From the NCBI GenBank assembly GCA_902520195.1, contig CABYND010000001.1:124001-188000 (forward strand): a stretch of 64,000 nt of DNA, read 5' to 3'. Within the stretch, counting starts at the first letter, position 1. Each line of letters opens with the position of its first letter. The notes beneath the pieces are model-generated. The model did not search any database. It was not told the DNA's origin and saw only the letters and a list, made by a program, of their open reading frames with translations. The DNA comes from Halieaceae bacterium (lineage in GTDB: Bacteria; Pseudomonadota; Gammaproteobacteria; Pseudomonadales; Halieaceae). Positions 18,954-27,627 of the stretch are shown in pieces. The translations under genes were made by a program, and so were the position numbers.

Positions 18954-20120
18954 TTACCAGGTATAGCCGATTCGGAATTTTAGCGTTTTGTCGAACTTTT
19001 CCTTACCGTCTGCGGCACCGCCGTCATAATCTGCGGTCGCCTCTGCTGCTGCCTCTAGCCCCAAAAACAGCGGGAATCTTAAACCCACTTTGGTGCGATA
19101 AATGGACTTCTCTGTCGACTGCAAATTGACAATGTTTGCCTGTCGGAAATATAGCGTCACCTTACTGTCAAAAAGCTGTGCCTCACCATTGAGGTTAATA
19201 TTGACACCCGTGTAGGAGTCGTCCTCGGACACTGCAAAGTCAGTGTCGACGTAGAGCAACCCCAATTCAGCATCAAAGGTTAGCGTGTCCCGAGTCAGAA
19301 TTTTCCGGCCAACATAGGCGCTGGCGTAGGTGCGACGGTCCACGTTGGCAAATTGGTCGGCATGGAGTCCCACGTTCAAGCCGAGGTAATTGCGCGGGTC
19401 GGACAGAAAATAGTCGTACTTGCCTTCCACTCGCCAATTATCCGCTGTGTCCTGGCTGATTTTGGCTTCGTTGCCATCAGCATCTAGGATTGCATTCCCG
19501 TCATCGTCTTTATTGAGAACTAGCGCGCTACTTTCCTCATAGTCAGCGCGCAATGTAATACGATCCCGAAGACTCTCTAGAATTGTCTCCGCATCCAGAT
19601 TCAAGTTATCCGTTTCGGTATTTCCCCGGTTGTATTCGATCGAGCTCGTGACGCGTCCAGTGATGAGATAGCCACGGCCCTGCTCCCACTCCTCCGGATT
19701 TGCCACATCCAACTGATCCAGGGTTAAATTATCGGCGTCGTCCAGCACCACCTCGCCGTCCACTACCATAAAAGAAGGTAGCGCCAGTTTCTCCTGCTCG
19801 GTTGTAAGCAGCTCAATGCCCCGATCTGACTCTAGATATAGAATTGATGAGAGAGCGATGGTGACGTCTCCCATCAACTCGGTTGTCACGTAAAGCTCGC
19901 CGTCATGAATGTCTGTGATTTCACCGTAAACCACCGTCTGATCGATCAACTCGATTCTGGCCGGAGGCTGTGACTCACTCGCCTCGGGCAGATCCGAGTC
20001 AGACCACACCGGGCCACTCATCGGCAGGATAAGGAGCGTGCCTAGAGCGATTGCGTGTATCCTTCTCGGTTCAATGTTGCGAAATGAACTATTGCTCAGC
20101 ATGGTCGACATCTCATCCAT
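18954..20120 (-). CDS. DUF481 family outer-membrane beta-barrel protein
   Basis: About 388 residues from ATG at 20120; two more ATGs lie within the next 18 nt and no clear ribosome site separates them. A signal peptide is visible (IHAIALGTLLILPMSGPVWS). Next comes a small beta module (about 55-130) and a C-terminal DUF481 barrel (YLITGRVTSSIEYNRGNTET to the final TLKFRIGYTW). Predicted outer-membrane protein similar in type to YdiY; function unknown. Divergent from gor. Confidence 0.75.
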   Translation of the reverse strand: MDEMSTMLSNSSFRNIEPRRIHAIALGTLLILPMSGPVWSDSDLPEASESQPPARIELIDQTVVYGEITDIHDGELYVTTELMGDVTIALSSILYLESDRGIELLTTEQEKLALPSFMVVDGEVVLDDADNLTLDQLDVANPEEWEQGRGYLITGRVTSSIEYNRGNTETDNLNLDAETILESLRDRITLRADYEESSALVLNKDDDGNAILDADGNEAKISQDTADNWRVEGKYDYFLSDPRNYLGLNVGLHADQFANVDRRTYASAYVGRKILTRDTLTFDAELGLLYVDTDFAVSEDDSYTGVNINLNGEAQLFDSKVTLYFRQANIVNLQSTEKSIYRTKVGLRFPLFLGLEAAAEATADYDGGAADGKEKFDKTLKFRIGYTW

Positions 20121-20211
20121 TGGTAGGCCGCGTATCGCTCGACTGTAAGCGAAGCGTGTTGACAATGAAATTGCAGAAGGCGACGCTTTACGCCGCGGTT
20201 TTGGTGAATCG

Positions 20212-21564
20212 ATGACTCAACACTTTGATTACGACCTGCTGGTCATCGGCGCAGGCTCCGGCGGCGTCCGGGCCGCGAGGAAGAGCGCCGAATTTGGTGC
20301 AAAGGTAGCCGTGGTAGAAGAGGCCGCACTAGGCGGTACTTGCGTCAACGTGGGCTGTATCCCGAAAAAACTCTACGTTTATGCCAGCGAATACGCAGCT
20401 GCCTGGCGAGAATCTGCGGGTTTTGGTTGGCGGGCTGAGGACGTCTCTTTTGACTGGAACACGTTGCGAGACAATAAAACTAATGAGATCGCGCGACTGA
20501 ACGCTATTTATGCACGTCTGCTCGAGGCGCCTGGGGTAGATATTATTGAGGGTCACGGCGAGCTCGCAGGGCCCCAGGAAGTTGTTGTGGGAGAGTCCCG
20601 CTACCGCGCCGAAAAGATTCTGCTCGCCACTGGGACCTGGCCCGCCATGCCGGATATCCCGGGTATAGAGCTGGCACTCACCTCTAACGAGATTTTTGAC
20701 TTGGAACGCTTTCCCGAGCGGCTACTCATTGTGGGTGGGGGTTATATCGCCACCGAATTTTCCAGCATCTTCTCGGGCCTGGGCGCCAACGTGGTCCAAA
20801 GCTATCGTGGCGAGCTGTTTCTCCGCGGTTTTGATCACGACATTCGCCAATTTCTCGCCGAAGAAATGCGCAAAGCCGGTGTGGACTTGCGATTCAACCA
20901 CCATGTCACGGCGCTGGAGTCCCAATCCGGTGGCGTGCTCGCCCACCTCTCCGACGGGAATGAGCCCTTCGATGCCGTGTTGTATGCGACCGGCCGTAGA
21001 GCGAATATTGCACAGCTGGGACTTGAGCATGCCGAGGTGACGCTCACCGAGGCCGGCTATATCAAGGTCAATGATGCGTTTCAAACCGCAGAACCCAGCA
21101 TCTACGCGCTGGGTGATATGACGGGGGGCTGGGAACTGACGCCAGTGGCCATTGCCGAGGCGATGGCCTTTGCACAAACCCAGTTTGGCGGTCAGGCCCT
21201 GACCATGGATTACCACGCCATCCCGACCGCGGTGTTTAGCCAGCCGCCCATCGGCACAGTGGGGCTCACCGAGGAAGAAGCGATCGCCGCGGGACATGAG
21301 GTGACCATTTTCGAGTCCACATTCCGGCCGCTCAAACATACGGTGAGCGGCAGTGAAGAGCGCACCATGATGAAGCTGGTCGTCGATGACGAGTCTGATC
21401 GCGTGCTGGGAGCCCACATGGTGGGCGCTGACGCCGGCGAGATCTGTCAGGGACTGGGTATTGCACTCAAAATGGGTGCCACCAAAGCTGACTTTGACCG
21501 CACCGTGGGGATTCACCCCACAGCGGCGGAGGAATTCGTGACCATGCGGACACCCCGCGACTGA
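20212..21564 (+). CDS. gor: Glutathione-disulfide reductase
   Basis: 450 residues. FAD-binding VIGAGSGGVRAARK, redox disulfide GGTCVNVGCIPKK near 42-54, NAD(P)-binding VGGGYIATEFSSI near 180, and the C-terminal dimer/active-site motif HPTAAEEFVTMRT. It reduces GSSG with NADPH in the cytosol. The TauE/SafE gene begins 2 bp after its stop. Confidence 0.93.
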   Translation: MTQHFDYDLLVIGAGSGGVRAARKSAEFGAKVAVVEEAALGGTCVNVGCIPKKLYVYASEYAAAWRESAGFGWRAEDVSFDWNTLRDNKTNEIARLNAIYARLLEAPGVDIIEGHGELAGPQEVVVGESRYRAEKILLATGTWPAMPDIPGIELALTSNEIFDLERFPERLLIVGGGYIATEFSSIFSGLGANVVQSYRGELFLRGFDHDIRQFLAEEMRKAGVDLRFNHHVTALESQSGGVLAHLSDGNEPFDAVLYATGRRANIAQLGLEHAEVTLTEAGYIKVNDAFQTAEPSIYALGDMTGGWELTPVAIAEAMAFAQTQFGGQALTMDYHAIPTAVFSQPPIGTVGLTEEEAIAAGHEVTIFESTFRPLKHTVSGSEERTMMKLVVDDESDRVLGAHMVGADAGEICQGLGIALKMGATKADFDRTVGIHPTAAEEFVTMRTPRD

Positions 21565-21566
21565 TT

Positions 21567-22325
21567 GTGGAACTCGCTCTGTGGGAAATCGGGGTGCTGA
21601 TCCTCGCGGGACTCGCGGGCGGCTTTATCAACGTGATGGCGGGGGGCGGCTCGGTGATTACGGTGCCCGTGATGATATTTCTGGGTGTGCCGGGACCTGT
21701 CGCCAACGGCACCAATCGACTGCCTATCCTCGCGCACAACATCAGCGCGGCCTTGACCTATATCCGCCATGGGCTGCCCCGGTCCGGCATGATCCTGTCG
21801 CTCTCGTTGTGCGCGGTGCCGGGGGCGGTGGCGGGCGCGCTGGCCGGTGTGCGCTTGCCGGTCGACACCTTCAACCTGGTACTCGCTGCCGTGATGGGTC
21901 TGGTGCTGATTCTGATGCTGACCGATGCGGGTCGAGGCCATACAGTAGCTGCTTCACCCCTAACACCCCGGCGCCGCCTCTGGGGACATGTGCTGATGGT
22001 CGCAGCCGGCTTCTGGGGCGGGTTCATACAAATCGGTATAGGCTTCATTCTGCTGCCGATCCTCAACCGGGTGCTGGGACTCGACCTGGTGGCAGCCAAC
22101 ATCCACAAAGTCTTTATTATCCTGCTCTACACGCTCTCTGCGTTGTGGGTGTTTGGTAGCCAACTCGAGCTACTCTGGTGGATCGGTACCGTAATGGCGG
22201 TGGGTAATGCTGCCGGCGGCTGGCTCGGCGCCAGACTGACGCTTCACGGTGGTGAGCATGTGGTCCGCTGGGTGGTTGTGTTTTCGATCGCCGGCATGAT
22301 GGTGAAACTGATATGGTTCCCGTAA
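21567..22325 (+). CDS. TauE/SafE (TSUP) family sulfite exporter-like permease
   Basis: 252 residues from GTG, with about eight hydrophobic segments and the family start GGFINVMAGGGSVITVPVM. Members move sulfite, sulfoacetate or other organosulfur anions across the inner membrane. Two bp after gor, so co-transcription and a link to sulfur or redox metabolism are likely, but the cargo is unknown. Confidence 0.85.
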   Translation: MELALWEIGVLILAGLAGGFINVMAGGGSVITVPVMIFLGVPGPVANGTNRLPILAHNISAALTYIRHGLPRSGMILSLSLCAVPGAVAGALAGVRLPVDTFNLVLAAVMGLVLILMLTDAGRGHTVAASPLTPRRRLWGHVLMVAAGFWGGFIQIGIGFILLPILNRVLGLDLVAANIHKVFIILLYTLSALWVFGSQLELLWWIGTVMAVGNAAGGWLGARLTLHGGEHVVRWVVVFSIAGMMVKLIWFP

Positions 22326-22351
22326 CAGGAAGCCCAAGGAGCGGCATTAAG

Positions 22352-22942
22352 ATGATCGATTGGACGAGGTGCTTGCGGCACACAGCCGTCACCCTGCTGT
22401 GCATTGACATGCTGGGGTGTGCCACCATGCAGGTGGAAACGGCACCGGCAGATCGTTTCGCCAGCAAGGGCTATCAAACCTTCAGTTGGCGCGCTGAGGT
22501 ACCAACGGGTGTCCCACAATCCATGGAGATGCTGTACCAGCTCTCGACCTCGGTGAGAGCGGTTTTGTCCGCATCGCTGCAAAAAAAAGGCTACCGCTAT
22601 GAAGAATCCAGTGGCGACTTTCTGGTGAGCTACGCCTTTGGCGCGCGGCTGGAGGGTGGCACCGACCCCGGCATGCCCAACCCTGCTCCGACCAGTTCGG
22701 TCATTAACCGCAGTCCGGACCCCGCCGTCATGGACAATGCCTACGCGCTGAGTGGCCCACGAGAGGTCGCGAGCCTGATGCTCAGCTTCGAGGATGGCGA
22801 CAACCTGGCATCGGTCTGGTCGGCCAGCATCAGTCAGGTGGTGGAAAACCAGAACCAGCCTGATCTGGACAAAGTGCGCCGCAAGCTTGAGCCGGGCATC
22901 GCTAGAGTGCTGCGGGTGCTACCCGACGCCCCTACCCCCTGA
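22352..22942 (+). CDS. DUF4136 lipoprotein
   Basis: 196 residues. ATG at 22352 is chosen because AAGGAG lies about 10 nt upstream and it gives a lipoprotein signal ending in DMLGC (Cys near 21). The rest matches DUF4136 style (RFASKGYQTFSW, later VSYAFGARL). Predicted membrane-anchored periplasmic protein of unknown function. Its 3' end overlaps the convergent dehydrogenase gene by 11 bp. Confidence 0.75.
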   Translation: MIDWTRCLRHTAVTLLCIDMLGCATMQVETAPADRFASKGYQTFSWRAEVPTGVPQSMEMLYQLSTSVRAVLSASLQKKGYRYEESSGDFLVSYAFGARLEGGTDPGMPNPAPTSSVINRSPDPAVMDNAYALSGPREVASLMLSFEDGDNLASVWSASISQVVENQNQPDLDKVRRKLEPGIARVLRVLPDAPTP

Positions 22943-23903
22943 GCCCGGAGACCTCCGGGTTCGCGCAAAAGGGTAGCGGCTCACCCGACATCCCGGCCCG
23001 CAAATTATCAAGCGCTCGGGTCACCATGGCCATCCGCGTCGAGAGCGTGGCACTGCCCACATGTGGCAGTAACACCGCGTTATCCAGACTCAAAAACGGA
23101 TGATCAACAGGTAGTGGCTCGGTCTCAAACACATCGAGCCCCGCTCTAAGGCGACCGCTCGACAACGCTTCGATTAACGCCGCCTCATCGACCAAGGCAC
23201 CTCGGCCGGTATTGATGAGCGTGGCGCCTGCACGCATGCTCGCCAAGCGGCTGCGGCTGGCGATCTGGACCGTGTCTGGTGTGAGAGCGGTGTGAAGCGA
23301 CACGATGTCGCAGCGCGCGAATAGGTCGTCGAGATCCACCATCTCGACACCCTCTATGATTTTCGGTGTGCGGTTCCAGCCCAGGATGCCGCAACCAAAA
23401 CCCCGCAGGCGCTTCGCCGTTGCTTCGCCAACCGGGCCCAGACCAACGATGCCGACCGTGGCCTGACTGAGGTCCATTCCCAGCAACAAGTCTGACTGCC
23501 AGCCCTGAGACCATTGGCCCGTTCTCATCCACCGATCGGCCTCGGCGATACGACGGGTGGCTGCGATCATGAGCCCCACCGCCAAGTCCGCAGTGCTATC
23601 CACCAATACACCCGGTGTGTGCCCAACAGGAATGCCGGCGGCTGTCGCTGCCGCCAGATCGATGTGATCAACGCCCACCGAGATGGTTGAAATCACCTTT
23701 AATTGCGCAGCACCCGCGATGACAGATGCCGTGATCGACGTGGACAGTGCACACAACAAGCCCTCGGCATCGGCAAGCCAATCTTGCAGCGTCACCTCGG
23801 GCATTGCTTCCTTCCCTGACCATGTCTGCAGATCAAACTGATCTCTTAACGGCGCGACGATGTCCTCGGGCAGGTCGAGGCTGATCACGCACTTAGACGT
23901 CAC
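22932..23903 (-). CDS. D-isomer-specific 2-hydroxyacid dehydrogenase
   Basis: 323 residues from GTG at 23903, which overlaps the MFS stop (GTGA); the frame stays open further upstream, but only as antisense to the MFS reading frame. NAD-binding GIVGLGPVGEATAKRL near 150; catalytic Arg/Glu/His region including NTGRGALVDEAAL, DVFETEPLP and LLPHVGSAT. It probably reduces glyoxylate, hydroxypyruvate or another 2-oxo acid. Last gene of the ubiX-MFS-dehydrogenase operon. Confidence 0.88.
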   Translation of the reverse strand: MTSKCVISLDLPEDIVAPLRDQFDLQTWSGKEAMPEVTLQDWLADAEGLLCALSTSITASVIAGAAQLKVISTISVGVDHIDLAAATAAGIPVGHTPGVLVDSTADLAVGLMIAATRRIAEADRWMRTGQWSQGWQSDLLLGMDLSQATVGIVGLGPVGEATAKRLRGFGCGILGWNRTPKIIEGVEMVDLDDLFARCDIVSLHTALTPDTVQIASRSRLASMRAGATLINTGRGALVDEAALIEALSSGRLRAGLDVFETEPLPVDHPFLSLDNAVLLPHVGSATLSTRMAMVTRALDNLRAGMSGEPLPFCANPEVSGLRG

Positions 23904-25138
23904 GCGTTGCTCCCTGATACATCTGGCGCGGCATCGGTCGGCTGGCTTGTGAATCCATGACCGAAGAGCAGCGACCACATCACCACCAACAAGACGACGG
24001 CGCTGATCCCCAACCAGGCCAGTCCATAACCGCCCTGTGCCAATAGCGCCGCAGCGACCAGGGGGCCCAGAATCCGACCGAAAGCAGCGGAGGAGGCGGT
24101 CACCCCAAAGAACTGGCCCCGCGACGCAGGGGTAACCAAATGGCTCGCAATGGTATTGAGCACCGGCAGGCACAGCGTGGCTGCGGAAAACAACAGCAGG
24201 CCCAGCGCGCCCATCGCCCAGGCCTGGGTGGCAACAGCAGACAACGCCAGCGAGGCACTGAAGCACAGCGCCGCGCCGCGCAATACGCAGAGATTACCGA
24301 AACGGTCCGTCATCCGGCCCAGAATATTGCCCTGAGTGACCACCATAACGACGCCGATCAGCCCGAAAAACAGTCCCACTTCGCGGGCCTGCCAGCCAAG
24401 GCCATTCGCCACCCACAGCGGAAACAGATAGACCGAGGCGCTCACCGCGGAGGTATGAAAACAAAACTGACCGATAAAGAGCGGCAAGCCCGGCTGCCTC
24501 ACAATCTCGCGGAGCGGCGCCGGGGGGGTGTCGTCCACAGTCGCGCCAGCATGACCCTCTCGGGCCTGACTTGCTGGTAACAGGACAAACGCCAACACGG
24601 CGGCAAGGACCGAAAGGACGCCGGCGACCAGACAGGGCAGCATAAAGTCCGTCTCGCTTCGGGCGAGCACTCCGCCGATCACGGGCCCGAGAATCAAGCC
24701 GATACCGAACGCTCTGCCGATCAAACCCATGGCTCTGGATCTCTGCTCGGGCGTGCTGGCATCCGCGATGAGGGCAGTAGCAACCGGTACGCCGCCTGCC
24801 ATCATCCCGGCGACCGCCCGGGACAGATAGACCATAAACAGTACATCTGCAAAAGCCAGCACAAAATGCGATATGGCCCCACCGAGGAGGCAGAGACTGA
24901 GAATCGCTCGTCGACCAAAGCGGTCTGACAGCCGCCCCCAGACTGGCGCGACGATGGCGGCCGCCACGCTGTAGGTGGCGAGGATAAACGCGATGTCAAC
25001 CGTGCTACCACCAAGCTGAGGCGACAGAAAGGGGAGGATCGGGATCACGATGCCGAAACCAATCAGATCCACCACGATGACAAAGAACACCAACCACGCC
25101 AGCGACTGCCGGCGGGCGCGGTTAAGTAGGCGGGTCAC
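23900..25138 (-). CDS. Major facilitator superfamily transporter (TetA-like)
   Basis: 412 residues, about 12 membrane segments, and the loop 2-3 motif [13 protein letters not shown] of the drug:H+ antiporter group. A second such loop, GRMTDRFGN, starts the C-terminal half. Probable proton-driven efflux. Both ends overlap neighbours by 4 nt (ATGA with ubiX, GTGA with the dehydrogenase), so all three genes are one translationally coupled unit. Confidence 0.88.
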   Translation of the reverse strand: MTRLLNRARRQSLAWLVFFVIVVDLIGFGIVIPILPFLSPQLGGSTVDIAFILATYSVAAAIVAPVWGRLSDRFGRRAILSLCLLGGAISHFVLAFADVLFMVYLSRAVAGMMAGGVPVATALIADASTPEQRSRAMGLIGRAFGIGLILGPVIGGVLARSETDFMLPCLVAGVLSVLAAVLAFVLLPASQAREGHAGATVDDTPPAPLREIVRQPGLPLFIGQFCFHTSAVSASVYLFPLWVANGLGWQAREVGLFFGLIGVVMVVTQGNILGRMTDRFGNLCVLRGAALCFSASLALSAVATQAWAMGALGLLLFSAATLCLPVLNTIASHLVTPASRGQFFGVTASSAAFGRILGPLVAAALLAQGGYGLAWLGISAVVLLVVMWSLLFGHGFTSQPTDAAPDVSGSNA

Positions 25139-25695
25139 GACTCGGTCCAGCGATGGGTCTCGGGCAAAGTGATATCAAATAGATCCAGGGCGCGGGCCAC
25201 ACTTTGCGTCACCACTTCATCAAGTGATTCCGGTTTGGCGTAAAACGCAGGCACGGGCGGCGCAACCACCGCACCCATCTCGGTCACTGCCACCATGTTA
25301 CGCAGGTGGCCTAGATGCAGGGGCGTCTCGCGCACCATCAAGACCAGCCGGCGACGCTCCTTCAGCACCACGTCGGCGGCGCGCGTTAACAGGGACGAGG
25401 TGACGCCGGAGGTAATCTCACCCAGGGTGCGAATGGAGCAAGGGGCGAGCAACATGCCCAGCGTGTGAAAAGAGCCACTGGCCACCGAGGCCCCCACGTT
25501 GCGCACAGGGTGCCACTCATCAGCGAGGGCGCGAATCGAATCAACCGTGCGATCCAGTTCGTGGTGCACGGTCAACTCGGCGGACTTACTCATAATAAGA
25601 TGCGTCTCAACGGGCAGCGGCTGCAATAGCTCAAGCGCGCGCACTCCATACTGCACGCCTGACGCCCCGCTGATGCCGATAATAAGCCGATCCAT
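25135..25695 (-). CDS. ubiX: Flavin prenyltransferase UbiX
   Basis: 186 residues. The start [20 protein letters not shown], the central [17 protein letters not shown] and [16 protein letters not shown], and the [18 protein letters not shown] segment are those of UbiX/Pad1. It attaches a dimethylallyl group to FMN to make the prenylated-FMN cofactor for UbiD-type decarboxylases (ubiquinone or aromatic-acid pathways). No ubiD gene lies nearby. First gene of the three-gene operon. Confidence 0.92.
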   Translation of the reverse strand: MDRLIIGISGASGVQYGVRALELLQPLPVETHLIMSKSAELTVHHELDRTVDSIRALADEWHPVRNVGASVASGSFHTLGMLLAPCSIRTLGEITSGVTSSLLTRAADVVLKERRRLVLMVRETPLHLGHLRNMVAVTEMGAVVAPPVPAFYAKPESLDEVVTQSVARALDLFDITLPETHRWTES

Positions 25696-25776
25696 TGTTA
25701 GCGCTTCAAGTTACCGAGTAACCATAGTTTACCGGTTCTTCACCGCGTTACCGAACGCACCCAACCCGCGGCACGC

Positions 25777-26163
25777 CTATGGGCGCGTGAATCCGACCGG
25801 CGCCCAGCGAAAGTGGGGCTTCAGTTCCGTAAATGGCACGTCACACGCAAATTTCAGGGTGACCGACTCACGGCTCTTGGGCGCCAAATTAAGTTGGCCT
25901 GGATCGCCATCAATCGCGTCCCCCTGCTCGTCTTCCAGCCAAAAGAAGTACTCGACGGTGGACGGCGCAAAGTTATTGTTGATCACGTCGAGCATCCAGA
26001 AGCCCGCCTCGCTGCAGCGCACAGATTTAAAGTTGATATTATTCAGCCCGGTATTGGTCACCGGCGCGAGGGTGGTGCTGGCGGCGATGGACCCGAGCGA
26101 CCACCCTGCCGCCAATAACCCTATCGTGACGGCCCCGTAGCAATGATGCGCCGTGCGTCTCAT
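25777..26163 (-). CDS. Small secreted protein of unknown function
   Basis: 128 residues with a signal peptide (AVTIGLLAAGWSLGSIAAST). The mature part has two cysteines (SVRCSEAG and KFACDVPF) that could form a disulfide, and a beta-rich composition. GAGG lies 7 nt before the ATG. I do not recognise a family. It is divergent from fliS. Confidence 0.6.
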   Translation of the reverse strand: MRRTAHHCYGAVTIGLLAAGWSLGSIAASTTLAPVTNTGLNNINFKSVRCSEAGFWMLDVINNNFAPSTVEYFFWLEDEQGDAIDGDPGQLNLAPKSRESVTLKFACDVPFTELKPHFRWAPVGFTRP

Positions 26164-26301
26164 GCGGGATCCTCGTTTTGTTGGCGGTAAATCCCATCAT
26201 CGCGCGGAATTCACAAAAAACCACCCTGAGATGGGTATTTTCAGAAAAAAGTCATCAAAAAACAGGGCGTTGTCAGGCTCAGGGCGATAGCGCGCACAGG
26301 G

Positions 26302-26328
26302 TAAAGTTCGACGCAATTATGCCGATAG
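26302..26328 (+). promoter_or_regulatory. Sigma-28 (FliA) promoter of fliS
   Basis: TAAAGTTC, exactly 11 nt, GCCGATAG. Close to the consensus TAAAGTTT-N11-GCCGATAA, and 37 bp before the fliS ATG. Confidence 0.85.
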
Positions 26329-26364
26329 TTAGCATATTGAAAGAAGATATTCCCCGAGGTAAGC

Positions 26365-26778
26365 ATGACGCGTATCAAAGCCGCCGCGGCATACAAGCGA
26401 CTTGATATTGAATCTGCCGTCGCATCCGCAGACAAGCACGAACTCGTGACATTACTCTTTAAGGCGTTGATCGGAGCGCTGGCAGGGGTTGAGGTGCATC
26501 ATCATCACGAAAACAAGGAGCAGGTGCGCGAGTATCTGACCAAGGCGAGTCGTATTTTGGTGGGCCTGCAGGGCAGCCTCGACTACGAGCGCGGCGGAGA
26601 CATTGCAGTAAACCTTGGTCAGCTTTACGGCTACGCTATCCGCAAGCTGTTCGCAGCGAATGTAAACCTCGACACAGCGCCCGACAATGTGGCCGAGGTA
26701 AAGAGCCTGCTTGAGCCCATTGCTGAGGCGTGGGAGAACATGGATCTCTCCAAGCCGCGCCAAGCGATGGCGGTGTGA
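26365..26778 (+). CDS. fliS: Flagellar export chaperone FliS
   Basis: 137 residues, helical, of FliS length and pattern: AAAAYKRLDIESAVASADKHELVTLLFKAL, which has the family's start and first helix, a middle QGSLDYERGGDIAVNLGQLYGYA (both split by family-typical turns), and a C-terminal helix. It binds the flagellin C-terminus in the cytosol and prevents early polymerisation. Here it is separate from fliD and has its own sigma-28 promoter. A HHHH run sits near residue 45. The four flagellins 14-32 kb away are the likely clients. Confidence 0.88.
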   Translation: MTRIKAAAAYKRLDIESAVASADKHELVTLLFKALIGALAGVEVHHHHENKEQVREYLTKASRILVGLQGSLDYERGGDIAVNLGQLYGYAIRKLFAANVNLDTAPDNVAEVKSLLEPIAEAWENMDLSKPRQAMAV

Positions 26779-26889
26779 ACGACGGCGTAACACGCCTGCC
26801 ACTCTAGAAAATCCGCTTTAGGACATCGCCAATTCTCTACCCGCTCTATCGATCACCCTGTCCATCTCGCTGCGTTACACGCGACCGAT

Positions 26890-27627
26890 TCAGGGCAGGG
26901 AGTCCAGAGAACGCAAACAACCTCTGACACTCGACGACTCACACTGCGATAGCACCATCAGTGCGTCGCTCATTTCTGTCTCGTCGATCCGCATCGCCGC
27001 GGCATCGCGAATCTCCTGAGCCTGTTGCTGACCTTTTATTAAAGCGAGGGCAGCCCAAACATAGGCCTGAGCGGACCGCCGCTTAACATCATTGCCATCC
27101 AACAGCATAAAAGAAAGCATGTACTGGCTGTCGGCATATCCCTCAATGGCGGTCTCACGAAAGCCCTCGTAAGCAAGACGCCGGTTCTGAATCTGGCCCT
27201 CGCCCTCGAAGTAGCTTAGCGCGATCATGTAGCGACTCTCGGTCAAGCCTTTGTCCGCTGCCTTGCGAAAATAAATCAATCCCTGAGCCCAGCTCTTCGC
27301 CGCGCCGCGGCCTTCGACGTACATCATGCCGAGATTATGTTCGGCCTCTGCAAGGCCACCATCGGCAGCGCGACGATACCAGTCCATCGCTAAGTCGTAT
27401 TGCTGGGTCACACCCAGCCCCTCTTCGTACAGATAGCCAATGTTGTGTTGTGCCTGCGGATCCCCGGCGGCGGCGAGGTCATACCAGGCTCGCATTGCCG
27501 TTGCATAGTGTTGTCGCTCCATGGCCGCCAGACCAGCGCGAAGTTGATCTTCTCGCGTGTCGGCGATGCCGACGTGGGGCCATATCAGGGCAATACAACA
27601 GGCGAGAAGGCGGCTAGTTGCGCTCAC
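26890..27627 (-). CDS. Secreted Sel1-repeat protein
   Basis: 245 residues from GTG, with AAAGGGA upstream. Signal peptide (LLACCIALIWPHVGIAD), then four to five Sel1-like repeats of about 36 residues (GDPQAQHNIGYLYEEGLGV, GLAEAEHNLGMMYVEGRGA, and a looser third and fourth). Such proteins are periplasmic scaffolds. It overlaps the ClC gene by 14 bp, at the tail of the long leftward unit that begins at motA. Confidence 0.8.
   Translation of the reverse strand: MSATSRLLACCIALIWPHVGIADTREDQLRAGLAAMERQHYATAMRAWYDLAAAGDPQAQHNIGYLYEEGLGVTQQYDLAMDWYRRAADGGLAEAEHNLGMMYVEGRGAAKSWAQGLIYFRKAADKGLTESRYMIALSYFEGEGQIQNRRLAYEGFRETAIEGYADSQYMLSFMLLDGNDVKRRSAQAYVWAALALIKGQQQAQEIRDAAAMRIDETEMSDALMVLSQCESSSVRGCLRSLDSLP

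Noticed and set aside
20722-21516. A 264-codon open frame antisense to gor
   Set aside because: Gor motifs on the plus strand are complete. The antisense frame shows no domain, signal or ribosome site.
23904-24266. N-terminal extension of the 2-hydroxyacid dehydrogenase
   Set aside because: The extra 121 codons are antisense or out-of-frame MFS sequence; the GTG at 23903 overlaps the MFS stop and fits the family start.
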